From Paucibacter sediminis (lineage in GTDB: Bacteria; Pseudomonadota; Gammaproteobacteria; Burkholderiales; Burkholderiaceae_C), in NCBI RefSeq assembly GCF_030254645.1, contig NZ_CP116346.1, positions 1 through 64,000 on the forward strand: a stretch of 64,000 bases of DNA, in the 5' to 3' direction. The notes under the pieces are model-generated. The model searched no databases and was not told the DNA's origin. It saw only the letters and a program-made list of their open reading frames with translations. Every line of letters begins with the position of its first letter. The stretch's first letter is position 1. This document shows, piece after piece, positions 35,900 through 43,124 of the stretch. The position numbers and the translations under genes were made by a program.

Positions 35900-36450
35900 C
35901 TCTTGCCGAACTTGGCCTTGGCCGCGCTGATGCAGCCGGCCTTGGCGTCACCCGCCATGGCCTCGCATTTCTCGGCCGCGACCTTGTAGTCGGCGTCGCG
36001 CTTTTCGTCCAAGGCCTCGACCTTGGCTTCGACGATGCGCTTGCTCAGCTTGGCGTCGGCCAGGGCCTTGGTCTCGACCGCCTTGGCCTCCTTGCGGCAG
36101 ACATCGCGGGCATTGCCGGCCTGGTCATCGCAACGCTCCTTGGCCACCGCGTAGGCGGCCTCGGCGCGCGCCACCTCCAGCTTGGTCCAGTCTTCCTGCT
36201 TGCCGCTGTAGTTGTACGCCAGCTCGTGCTTGGCGATCTTTTCCTTCGCCCGCGCCTGTTCGACGCAGACGTCCTTGGCATTGCCGGCCTGGCTGGCGCA
36301 GGCGGCCTTGTCGATCTTGTAGTCGGCGCTGACCTTGTCCTTGGCGCTGCCGTATTCGAGCTTGCTGAGCGCCGTGGCCTGGGCCATCGGTGCCAGCAGC
36401 AGGGTGGTGGCCAGGGCCAGCGAGGTCTTGAGCATGGTGATGTGGTTCAT
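35896..36450 (-). CDS. Secreted three-repeat Cys-pair protein
   Basis: A 184-residue protein with signal peptide ending AQA-TAL (about residue 26). The mature chain is Lys/Ala/Glu-rich and helical, with three copies of a unit of the form Y-K/A-V/I-x(4)-C-x(4)-G-D/N-A-K/R-x(2)-C (AACASQAGNAKDVC, ERCDDQAGNARDVC and EKCEAMAGDAKAGC). Each pair could form a disulphide hairpin. This is a recurring unnamed family in Burkholderiales. AGGA precedes the ATG. It ends with a 4-bp convergent overlap with arsA and probably follows the crystallin-like gene in one transcript. Confidence 0.7.
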   Translation of the reverse strand: MNHITMLKTSLALATTLLLAPMAQATALSKLEYGSAKDKVSADYKIDKAACASQAGNAKDVCVEQARAKEKIAKHELAYNYSGKQEDWTKLEVARAEAAYAVAKERCDDQAGNARDVCRKEAKAVETKALADAKLSKRIVEAKVEALDEKRDADYKVAAEKCEAMAGDAKAGCISAAKAKFGKS

Positions 36451-36476
36451 GGTGTTCCTAGGTTGAAAGCGGAGGC

Positions 36477-37289
36477 TCAGGCGCGCGGTTCGCCCTGACG
36501 ATTGACGCTGATGGTCGAGCCCGGGGGCGAGGTCATCTGCACGCGGTAGTCGCGGCCGCGGAATTCATAGCTGACGTCCCAGTACTCGGGGCGCGGATCG
36601 CCGGCGACGTTCTCGCAGCGCTGCACGTTCTGCGTGGTCACCGGGCGGCCATCGCGGTCGCGGCCGATATTGGCGCCCAGCGCCCCACCCGCCACCGCAC
36701 CACCCACGGTGGCGATGTCCCTGCCGGTGCCGCCGCCGATCTGGTGGCCGAGGATGCCGCCGATCACCGCACCCGCCAGCGCCGCGGGCACATTCGCCTC
36801 GCGACGATCCTGCGGGATCTGCTCGCGCTCGGTCCAGCAGCGCCGCTCGGGCGTGCCGACCACCGCGCGCACCGAGGTGACGGTGGCGTCATAGAGGCGC
36901 TCGCCGCCGCGGCGGCGATAGTCCTGCTGCACCAGCGGCGCCGGCGCGTAGCGGTCTTCGTCGATGCGGGCGTCGCGCTCCACGGCGCGCACCGAGGAGA
37001 TGCGGTCGTTCAGCCCCATGGCCTGCAGCGAGGCATAGCGGCCCTGGCGCAAGACCACGCAGCGTCCGTCGAAGCGCCGGTCTTCGCAGACCTCCCAACG
37101 GCCGCGCTGCACCACCACCGAGGATGCACGGTCGTTGAAACCGAAGCGCTCCAGGTTGCGGATCTGCTGGTCGGTGTTGAAGCTGCGGCCCTGGAAGGCC
37201 TCGCGTTCGTAGAAGGTGACTTGGGCCCCCGCCTGTGCGGCGAGCGTCAGGCCGGCCAGCAAGGCGGTCAATCGAAGCATCTTGTTCAT
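36477..37289 (-). CDS. Beta/gamma-crystallin-like protein with glycine-zipper segment
   Basis: A 270-residue exported protein with signal peptide ending AGA-QVT (about residue 23). Residues 24-105 form a beta/gamma-crystallin type domain with two Greek-key-like halves (VTFYEREAFQGRSF, and WEVCEDRRFDGRCVVLRQG). Residues 165-210 are a glycine zipper (ALAGAVIGGILGHQIGGGTG and GGAVAGGALGANIG) of the 2TM/Rick_17kDa kind, implying membrane insertion. The rest ends in a small YEFRGRDYRVQM beta domain. A strong GGAGGG site precedes the ATG. Probably an envelope protein; role unknown. Confidence 0.75.
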   Translation of the reverse strand: MNKMLRLTALLAGLTLAAQAGAQVTFYEREAFQGRSFNTDQQIRNLERFGFNDRASSVVVQRGRWEVCEDRRFDGRCVVLRQGRYASLQAMGLNDRISSVRAVERDARIDEDRYAPAPLVQQDYRRRGGERLYDATVTSVRAVVGTPERRCWTEREQIPQDRREANVPAALAGAVIGGILGHQIGGGTGRDIATVGGAVAGGALGANIGRDRDGRPVTTQNVQRCENVAGDPRPEYWDVSYEFRGRDYRVQMTSPPGSTISVNRQGEPRA

Positions 37290-37380
37290 GGTTCCCTCCA
37301 GGGGAGATCAGCGGCGGTGCGCCACGCTCCGCAGTGTGCGAGCCGCGGCGCGGCGCGCCCAGCGGCCAAGGCCGGCATGT

Positions 37381-37402
37381 GCTGTAGTCGCCGTCCTACA
37401 GC
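37381..37402. promoter_or_regulatory. Inverted repeat between divergent envelope and regulator genes
   Basis: GCTGTAG-N8-CTACAGC is a perfect 7+7 inverted repeat in the 170-bp gap between starts 37289 (minus) and 37460 (plus). Its outer CTGT and ACAG resemble the other elements of the region, but the spacing is 12, not 10. It may be an operator for either gene. Confidence 0.4.
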
Positions 37403-37459
37403 CGGCCCTACGCTGCATCCATTGGCAAGGCCTGGCCCCAGCGCGCACACTCGCGCTTG

Positions 37460-37846
37460 ATGGCCAACCTGCGCACCTATCTCGTCGAAGACAGCCCCTT
37501 GCTACGCGAGAGCCTGAGCGCGACCCTGGAGGAGCTGGTGCCGCTGCGGATGGTGGCCGCCGCCGCCGATGAATCCAGCGCCCTGCACTGGCTGGCCCAT
37601 CACGGCCGCGACATCGATCTGGTGATACTGGACATCTTCCTCAAGCAGGGCTCGGGCCTGGGCGTGCTGCGCGCCACGCAGAGCCCACCGCCGCCCTACA
37701 AGCTGGTGGTGCTGAGCAACTACGCCACGCCCGAGGTGCGCCGCAGCTGCCTGGCACTGGGCGCCGCCCAGGTGTTCGACAAGTCGCACGACATCGAGGC
37801 CCTGGTGCGCTATTGCCAGCAGCTCAGCGGATCAGGCCATGCTTGA
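37460..37846 (+). CDS. Single-domain response regulator
   Basis: A 128-residue receiver domain with no output domain. The acidic pair is E10-D11, the phospho-acceptor Asp58 in LVILDIFL, the Ser/Thr position in VLSNYA, and Lys in FDKSHD. It resembles the receivers that pair with NarL-type systems. It converges on the LuxR-type regulator with a 23-bp overlap. It might act as a phosphate sink or modulator for the kinase at 38495; this is inference. ATG at 37460 is preferred to the TTG just before it. Confidence 0.8.
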   Translation: MANLRTYLVEDSPLLRESLSATLEELVPLRMVAAAADESSALHWLAHHGRDIDLVILDIFLKQGSGLGVLRATQSPPPPYKLVVLSNYATPEVRRSCLALGAAQVFDKSHDIEALVRYCQQLSGSGHA

Positions 37847-38459
37847 GCGCGTAGTAGGTCAGGTCGCTGTTGCTGGCCAGATGCATCTTCTCCATCACCC
37901 GGGTGCGGTAGGTGCTGATGGTCTTCACGCTCAGCGACATGCCCTCGGCCACATGGCCCACCGTCTCGCCCTGGGCCAGGCGCAGGAAGACCTGCAGCTC
38001 GCGCTCTGAGAGCTGCAGATGCGCGGGCTGGTCGGCATGCTTGTCGCCCAATTCCTCGGCCAGCTGCTCGGCCACCCCGGCCGAGATGTATTTGCGGCCG
38101 CGGCACACCGTGCGTATCGCCTTGACGATCTCGTCGGGATCGCAGTCCTTGCCCAGATAGCCGCTCGCCCCCTGGCGCAGCAGCGTGGTGGCGTATTGCG
38201 ATTCGGCGAAACCGCTGAGTATCAGCACCGGCAGCTCCGGCGCGCGCGCCTTCACGGCCACCAGCGTGTCCACCCCGCTCTGCTCGGGCATGCCGATGTC
38301 CAGCAGCATCACGTCCAGCCCGCCCTCGCGCAGCAGCGCCATCGCCTCACGGCCGCTGGCGGCCTCGCCCACCACCTGGAAGTCGGCCTGCTCCGCAAAA
38401 TACTGGCGCAGGCCGGCGCGAACCAGCGCATGATCATCGACGATGGCAATGCGTATCAC
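37824..38459 (-). CDS. NarL/FixJ-type response regulator
   Basis: A 211-residue protein: receiver domain starting MIRIAIVDDHALVRAGL, phospho-acceptor Asp54 in MLLDIGMPE, and a LuxR-type helix-turn-helix (LSERELQVFLRLAQGETVGHVAEGMSLSVKTISTYR). GTG at 38459 is chosen since AAAGGGGA lies 5 bp upstream and the reading then begins as usual for the family; a GTG at 38474 is possible. It is divergent from the sensor kinase at 38495 with 35 bp between starts and is very probably its partner. Confidence 0.88.
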   Translation of the reverse strand: MIRIAIVDDHALVRAGLRQYFAEQADFQVVGEAASGREAMALLREGGLDVMLLDIGMPEQSGVDTLVAVKARAPELPVLILSGFAESQYATTLLRQGASGYLGKDCDPDEIVKAIRTVCRGRKYISAGVAEQLAEELGDKHADQPAHLQLSERELQVFLRLAQGETVGHVAEGMSLSVKTISTYRTRVMEKMHLASNSDLTYYALKHGLIR

Positions 38460-38494
38460 GATGTCCCCTTTCACGCGCGGCGGGCGCGCACCGG

Positions 38495-39355
38495 ATGAAG
38501 TCCTTCATCAAGCTGCTGCAGCAACAACCGATTGTGTGCCTGTTGGCGGGCCTGGCCCTGCTATGCCTGCTGTTGGCGCCCTGGGCCTGGCTGCAAATGG
38601 CGGCCCTGGGCCTGCTGGTGCTGCTGCTGTACCAGAGCCTGGCCCGGCAGCAGGCCGCGCACGACAGCCTGCATCTGATGGTGGCCGAGCGCACCGCCGA
38701 GCTGATCGATCTGGCGCAGCACCTCCAATGGGCGCGTGAGGACGAGCGCCAGCGCCTCGCGCGCGACCTGCACGACGAGCTGGGTGCCCTGCTCACCTCG
38801 GCCAAGCTGGACGCCGCGCGCATCCGCTCGCGCCTGGGCGGCTCGGCGCCCGAGGCGAGCGAGCGGCTGGCGCATCTGGTGCAGTCGCTCGACGAGGTGA
38901 TTGCGCTGACGCGCCGCATCGTCGAAGACCTGCGCCCCTCGGCGCTGGGCAATCTGGGCCTGCCCGCCACGCTGGAGATCCTGGCGCGGGAATTTGCCGC
39001 GCGCTCGAACGTCACGGTGCATTGCAGCGTCGCGCCGGTGCGCCTGAGCCCGCGCGCCGAGCTGGCCGTGTACCGGCTGGTCCAGGAGGCCATCAACAAC
39101 ATCAGCAAATACGCCGCCGCCCGCCAGGTCTGGATCACGCTGGCCAGCCAGGGCACGCAGGCGCAGGTCTCGGTGCGCGACGACGGCCGCGGCTTCGACA
39201 GCGCCCACCCGGGCGGCACCTCGCGCGGCCTGCTGGGCATGCGCTATCGCGTGGAGGCCGAGCAGGGGCGGCTGCGCATCCGCTCCGCACCCGGCCAGGG
39301 CACGCTGATCGAGCTGAGCCTGCCGCAGCTGGCCGAGGCCGCTGCATCGCCCTAG
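38495..39355 (+). CDS. NarX/DegS-type histidine kinase
   Basis: A 286-residue kinase with two membrane segments in the first 48 residues and almost no periplasmic loop. A coiled coil is followed by the HisKA_3 dimer domain with phospho-acceptor His93 in ARDLHDELGALLTSAKLD, then an HATPase_c domain (QEAINNISKYAAA, DDGRGFD, GLLGMRYRVE). It likely phosphorylates the divergent NarL-type regulator. Its last 4 bp overlap the convergent GGDEF gene. Confidence 0.9.
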   Translation: MKSFIKLLQQQPIVCLLAGLALLCLLLAPWAWLQMAALGLLVLLLYQSLARQQAAHDSLHLMVAERTAELIDLAQHLQWAREDERQRLARDLHDELGALLTSAKLDAARIRSRLGGSAPEASERLAHLVQSLDEVIALTRRIVEDLRPSALGNLGLPATLEILAREFAARSNVTVHCSVAPVRLSPRAELAVYRLVQEAINNISKYAAARQVWITLASQGTQAQVSVRDDGRGFDSAHPGGTSRGLLGMRYRVEAEQGRLRIRSAPGQGTLIELSLPQLAEAAASP

Positions 39356-40224
39356 TCGCCCGGTTGGGTGTCGTGAAACGCATGCCCCAGGCGCGCGCGC
39401 TTGGCCGTGTACATCGCCAGGTCGGCACTCTTGAGCAGGGATTCCGCGCAGGCGCCGTCGAAGGGGAACACGGCAATGCCGATGCTGGGCCGGATCTGCA
39501 GGCTCAGCGCGCCCACCGTCATCGGTGCGGACACCGCCTGGTAGAGCTTGTTGGCCAGTTGCAGCAAGGGCCGCGGATCCGCATCGGTGGCGCGCAGGCA
39601 GGCGAACTCGTCGCCGCCGATGCGGCTCACCATATCGCTGGCCCGCACCGCCCGCCGCAGCCGCGCCGCCGCGATCTTCAGCACCTCGTCGCCGACGGCA
39701 TGGCCATGCTCGTCATTGACCCGCTTGAAGTCGTCCAGATCCAGATACAGCACCGCCACCGCGGGCTGCTCGGGCCGCGCCTCCTGGATCGCCTGGGCCA
39801 GGCGCTGGCCGAAGAAGCGCCGGTTGGGCAGCTCGGTGAGGCCGTCGTGCAGGGCCTGGTGACGGGCCCGGCGCGCACCGTCGCGGCTGCCAGCCAGATC
39901 GGCGCGCGCCTGCGCCAGAAAGACCTGGGTGTCGAACAGCGTCAACTCCAGCTGCCGCCGGCGGCGCAGCTCATGAGCCATGCCCTCCTGCAACTGCGCC
40001 AGCGCTTCGGCGCATTCGAGCAGCGGCGCGCGCTGCGGCGCCTGTGCCAGCTGGCGCAGGCGCTCGCCCACCGCCCCCAACATGATGGGCAGGTCGGCCG
40101 GTGCCAGGCCCTGCTGCGCGGTCAGAGGAAGCGTCTGCGTCTCAGGCGTAGGCGCGGGCTCGGGCCGGCTCGCCGGCACCGGGCTGCCGCGCTGCAGCTC
40201 GACCGCTGGGTCGGGATGGATCAT
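39352..40224 (-). CDS. Soluble diguanylate cyclase
   Basis: A 290-residue cytosolic protein. A Pro-rich N-terminus and a helical region (about 60-120, LAQLQEGMAHELRRRRQLELTLF) precede a GGDEF domain from about 125 with intact IGGDEF motif and I-site RxxD (RASD) five residues before. The ATG at 40224 is chosen because AAGGGGAG lies 8 bp upstream; ATG 40254 and GTG 40314 are possible longer starts. No membrane segment or known sensor domain is visible. Confidence 0.83.
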   Translation of the reverse strand: MIHPDPAVELQRGSPVPASRPEPAPTPETQTLPLTAQQGLAPADLPIMLGAVGERLRQLAQAPQRAPLLECAEALAQLQEGMAHELRRRRQLELTLFDTQVFLAQARADLAGSRDGARRARHQALHDGLTELPNRRFFGQRLAQAIQEARPEQPAVAVLYLDLDDFKRVNDEHGHAVGDEVLKIAAARLRRAVRASDMVSRIGGDEFACLRATDADPRPLLQLANKLYQAVSAPMTVGALSLQIRPSIGIAVFPFDGACAESLLKSADLAMYTAKRARLGHAFHDTQPGD

Positions 40225-40363
40225 CCGGGCACTCCCCTTGGTGGATACCGTCATGACAGAAGCTGCGCCAGATTTGAAGCGCAGCCCGGCAAACCGGTCC
40301 GTGCGGTAACGCACATAGGCAGCGCGCGCGCGCCGTTCTTGCTTTCCATGGCGCCGCCCCGGC

Positions 40364-40522
40364 CTAGAGGCGGCCCGTCACGAACAGCACGATGACCACC
40401 AGCAGGATCACCCCCACCACGCCGCTGGGGAAATAGCCCCAGCTCTGGCTGTGCGGCCAGGTGGGCACGGCGCCCACCAGCATCAGCACCAGCAGGATCA
40501 ACAAGACAGTACCGAGGCTCAT
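40364..40522 (-). CDS. DUF3309 small membrane protein
   Basis: A 52-residue protein (MSLGTVLLILLVLMLVGAVPTW start) with two hydrophobic segments around a WPHSQSWGYFPSG turn, the exact pattern of DUF3309. GAGGAG precedes the ATG. Function is unknown; such genes are common among stress or membrane genes in Burkholderiales. It follows the collagen-like gene by 10 bp and probably shares its promoter. Confidence 0.85.
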   Translation of the reverse strand: MSLGTVLLILLVLMLVGAVPTWPHSQSWGYFPSGVVGVILLVVIVLFVTGRL

Positions 40523-40532
40523 GGCGATCTCC

Positions 40533-40892
40533 TCAACGATTGGGTGCGGAAGCCGGCGGCATCACGATCACCGTGGTGCCATCGCCGCTCTTGCCGGTGC
40601 GGCCGGTCTGGCCAGTCTGGCCGTCCTGACCGGTCTGGCCCGCCTCGCCCTGGCTGCCGGTGTTGCCCGTATTGCCAGTGCTTCCGGTGCTACCGGTGTT
40701 ACCGGTATTGCCTTGATAGCCCTGGCTGCCCTGGCTGCCGGCCGGCCCGGGCGGGCCCGGCACGGCCACCTGCACCGCGGCCGGCACGGTCACCACGGTG
40801 GGTCGCTCGCAGGCCGCCAGTGCGGTGCAGAGCAGGAGTGCGGCGCCATAGAGGGCCTGGCGCAAGGGCGCTGAAGAAAGGCTGTAGCTCAT
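40533..40892 (-). CDS. Collagen-like lipoprotein
   Basis: A 119-residue protein. A lipoprotein signal ends in LAAC with Cys28. After a short [11 protein letters not shown] stretch come 20 uninterrupted Gly-X-Y triplets (starting GPPGPAGSQ and ending GRTGKSGDG), rich in Gln, Asn, Ser and Thr, then a short VIVMPP tail. The triplets predict a collagen triple helix, here anchored to a membrane by lipid. Bacterial collagen-like proteins are often surface fibres or adhesins. The gene lies 52 bp downstream of a CTGT-N10-ACAG-like element. Confidence 0.8.
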   Translation of the reverse strand: MSYSLSSAPLRQALYGAALLLCTALAACERPTVVTVPAAVQVAVPGPPGPAGSQGSQGYQGNTGNTGSTGSTGNTGNTGSQGEAGQTGQDGQTGQTGRTGKSGDGTTVIVMPPASAPNR

Positions 40893-40944
40893 GTTGATTC
40901 CTTGATTGGGGTGTCGCGAGTAGGCGCGCTGGAAGCCGCCCCGT

Positions 40945-40962
40945 CAGTGCGCTGACGCACAG
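40945..40962. promoter_or_regulatory. CTGT-N10-ACAG-like element E
   Basis: CAGTGCGCTGACGCACAG lies in the 103-bp gap between the collagen-like gene (52 bp away, minus) and the plus-strand gene at 40996. It shares GCACAG and the overall length with five other elements listed here, and contains inner inverted repeats (GTCAG/CTGAC and TGCG/CGCA). Confidence 0.45.
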
Positions 40963-40995
40963 ATTGCGCGGCGCCGCGGCGCGATAGTCGGCAGC

Positions 40996-41226
40996 ATGAA
41001 GTTCCAGCACGCCGATCCCTCCAGGCCACACGCCTACCGCTGCCCCAGCTGTGGTGGCCGGCTGTGGCGCCAGCCGCGGCATCTGATCGACTTCGTCATC
41101 AGCGCCTTCAGGCCCATGTGGCGCTTCAACTGCCGCTTCATCGCCTGCCAATGGCAGGGGCGCCTGCCCGTGCTGCCGGAGGATCTGGAGCGCGAGCCGC
41201 AGCTCGACCGGCATGGCGTCTTGTGA
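40996..41226 (+). CDS. Small zinc-ribbon-like protein
   Basis: A 76-residue protein with two Cys pairs, RCPSCGG (16-19) and FNCRFIACQWQG (46-51), likely binding one zinc ion, and a tail of acidic and basic residues. Similar short CPxCGG...C-x(4)-C proteins are common and unnamed in Burkholderiales. No partner is evident; it is divergent from the collagen-like gene and converges on the RcnB-like gene. Confidence 0.6.
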   Translation: MKFQHADPSRPHAYRCPSCGGRLWRQPRHLIDFVISAFRPMWRFNCRFIACQWQGRLPVLPEDLEREPQLDRHGVL

Positions 41227-41235
41227 ACGCCCGGC

Positions 41236-41685
41236 TCAGTTGCTGAGCATCAGCTGCAGGATCAGACCGGTGGCGATCGCCACCAGCAGATAGTCACCAC
41301 CCGCCTGCACCCAGTGGTAGCCACGCGGCGGTGCATAGAGATGGTGACCGCGCCAGTCCTCCACCACGTACTGACGCTCGCGGTATTGCGGCGGCAGGCG
41401 CTGGCCGCGGTAGTAGCGGTACTCGGGGCCAGCACCGCGGCCCTCGTAATGGCCGCCCTGGCGGCTGTCATAGCGGCCGTCGCTGCGCTGCTCATAGCGA
41501 TGATCCTGGCGTTGATCGCGGCGCTGCTCATGGCGCCTGTCGTCGCCGCGCTGCGATTGCTGCTGACGGTCGTCGCGGCCATCGCGCTCGCCACGTTCGC
41601 CGCGATCGTGCGGCTGCGCCTGGGCCAGGCCGCTCAAGCCCAGGCTCAGGGCCAACAGGCAATTCAGGGTGCGCTTCGTGTTCAT
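41236..41685 (-). CDS. RcnB-family periplasmic protein
   Basis: A 149-residue protein with signal peptide ending AQA-QPH (about residue 24). A long Arg/Asp/Gln/His-rich low-complexity region (25-85) precedes the RcnB domain: YYRGQRLPPQYRERQYVVEDWRG motif and the terminal YHWVQAGGDYLLVAIATGLI. RcnB of E. coli limits nickel and cobalt loss; here the role is unproven. It is divergent from the cytochrome b561 gene, with an element near CTGT-N10-ACAG halfway between. Confidence 0.82.
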   Translation of the reverse strand: MNTKRTLNCLLALSLGLSGLAQAQPHDRGERGERDGRDDRQQQSQRGDDRRHEQRRDQRQDHRYEQRSDGRYDSRQGGHYEGRGAGPEYRYYRGQRLPPQYRERQYVVEDWRGHHLYAPPRGYHWVQAGGDYLLVAIATGLILQLMLSN

Positions 41686-41755
41686 GTGGTACTCCTCGTG
41701 GCGGCTCGGGGCGAGCGCCCGTGCCGCAGAGCCTAGGCGCCGCCGCGCCGCTTGA

Positions 41756-41773
41756 CTGTGCGCCAGCGCACCG
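41756..41773. promoter_or_regulatory. CTGT-N10-ACAG-like element F
   Basis: CTGTGCGCCAGCGCACCG, a near-perfect palindrome (CTGTGCGC against GCGCACCG), lies 70 bp from both divergent starts (41685 minus, 41844 plus). It matches the other elements except for the last CCG replacing CAG. Confidence 0.5.
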
Positions 41774-41843
41774 GCGCCAAGTTAAGAAAGCGCTAAGCGG
41801 CGGCGCCCACCATGCAGGCATCCAGAACCGCAAGGACGCCAAC

Positions 41844-42536
41844 ATGAGTACCCCCGCTCCCACCCAACGCCCCCTGATCTGGGATCTCCCCACCCGCCTG
41901 TTCCACTGGCTGATGGTGCTGAGCTTTGCTGGCGCCTATCTCACGGCCGAGAGCGAGCGCTGGCGCCTGCTGCATGTGAGCCTGGGCTACACCCTGGCAG
42001 GCCTGGTGGCCTTCCGCGTGCTGTGGGGCCTGATCGGCAGCCGGCATGCGCGCTTTGCCAGCTTTGTGCGCGGCCCCGCCGCCGTGGCCCGCTACCTGCG
42101 CTCGCTGCTGCAGGGCCGACCCGAACACCATGCCGGCCACAACCCGGCCGGCGCCCTGGCCGTGCTGGCCCTGCTGGGCCTGAGCGCCCTGCTCACCGCC
42201 AGCGGCTGGGCCACCTACAACGAACTCGGCGGCGACTGGCTGGAAGAAGCGCACGAGCTGATCGCCAACACCATGCTGGCCCTGGTGGGCCTGCACATCG
42301 CCGCGGTGATCGTCTCCAGCCGCCTGCATCGCGAGAACCTGGTGGCCGCCATGATCACCGGCCGCAAGCAGGGCGCGCCCGAAGAGGCCGCCCGCAGTCC
42401 CTGGCGCAGCGTCGCCGCCCTGCTGCTGGCCGCGGTGCTGGGCTCCTGGTGGTGGCAATGGCAGCAGGCGCCGCTGCAGGCAGCGGCGGCCCGCCCGGGC
42501 CATCACCAGCAGCATGAAGATGGCGACGACGACTGA
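41844..42536 (+). CDS. Cytochrome b561-type membrane protein
   Basis: A 230-residue inner-membrane protein with four main helices plus a C-terminal one. Heme-binding histidines are visible in PTRLFHWLMVLSF, LLHVSLGYTL and VGLHIAAVI, and the DLPTRLFHW start is typical of the Ni/Fe-hydrogenase type b-cytochrome/b561 group. It ends in a His/Asp-rich tail (GHHQQHEDGDDD) that may bind metal. It would pass electrons between the quinone pool and an unknown partner. Confidence 0.85.
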   Translation: MSTPAPTQRPLIWDLPTRLFHWLMVLSFAGAYLTAESERWRLLHVSLGYTLAGLVAFRVLWGLIGSRHARFASFVRGPAAVARYLRSLLQGRPEHHAGHNPAGALAVLALLGLSALLTASGWATYNELGGDWLEEAHELIANTMLALVGLHIAAVIVSSRLHRENLVAAMITGRKQGAPEEAARSPWRSVAALLLAAVLGSWWWQWQQAPLQAAAARPGHHQQHEDGDDD

Positions 42537-42662
42537 GGCGGGCACGGCCGCCGGCTGGCAAGCTGGGCCCTTGTCCTACACGTGCGAGCCGCGCTGTCCG
42601 ATGCCCGCGGCGCGGCGGGCGGGCGATGCTCCAGGCATCTGCCAACCACTCAAGGACAGTCC

Positions 42663-42935
42663 ATGCCCATCAAGACCACAAGCGCCAGCCTGCAACCCGT
42701 GCTGGCCGCCAGCCTGGCCCCGCTTGAAAAGCTCACCCGGCTGACCCAGGCCAACCTGGACCTGCTGACGCGCTTCTCACACTCGGACGAGATCAGCGCC
42801 CCCGGCCAAGTGCCGAATCTGCTGCAGTCCAAGGCCTTCAACGAACTCAGCCAGGGCATCATCAAGAACTACAGCGAGTTCGTCAGCGAGCTTGGCAAGG
42901 ACGGCGTGGCCGCCCTGGCCAAGGCCCAGCCATGA
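42663..42935 (+). CDS. Phasin-like small protein
   Basis: A 90-residue mostly helical protein with AAGGA before the ATG. The amphipathic stretch LEKLTRLTQANLDLLTRFS and the repeated YSEFVSELGKDGVAALAKAQ region resemble phasins that coat polyhydroxyalkanoate granules, though it is shorter than usual. Its stop overlaps the next start as ATGA. Upstream (42537-42662) a GTCCTACA sequence is seen, but no promoter I can defend. Confidence 0.5.
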   Translation: MPIKTTSASLQPVLAASLAPLEKLTRLTQANLDLLTRFSHSDEISAPGQVPNLLQSKAFNELSQGIIKNYSEFVSELGKDGVAALAKAQP

Positions 42936-43105
42936 GCGCGCTCCACCCCTTGAAGGCCCTGCATGCGCTGCGCCTGCGGCGCAAGGCAGCGCGCGCGGCA
43001 CAGCCCCCGGCCTCCGACCAGGCCTATCTGATCTTGGAGCCCGGCAGCTACCAGGTGCACCGCAGCGGCGCAGCCCGCCATGCCGTCATCAAGCCCAAGC
43101 GCTGA
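42932..43105 (+). CDS. Small basic protein of unknown function
   Basis: A 57-residue protein (MSALHPLKALHALRLRRKAARA start) rich in Arg, Lys and Ala, with pI clearly basic. Its ATG overlaps the stop of the phasin-like gene by 4 bp, which supports real translation. A short QAYLILEPGSYQVHRSG segment looks folded. No family recognised. Confidence 0.5.
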   Translation: MSALHPLKALHALRLRRKAARAAQPPASDQAYLILEPGSYQVHRSGAARHAVIKPKR

Positions 43106-43124
43106 GGCCGGTCTAGCGATTGCC

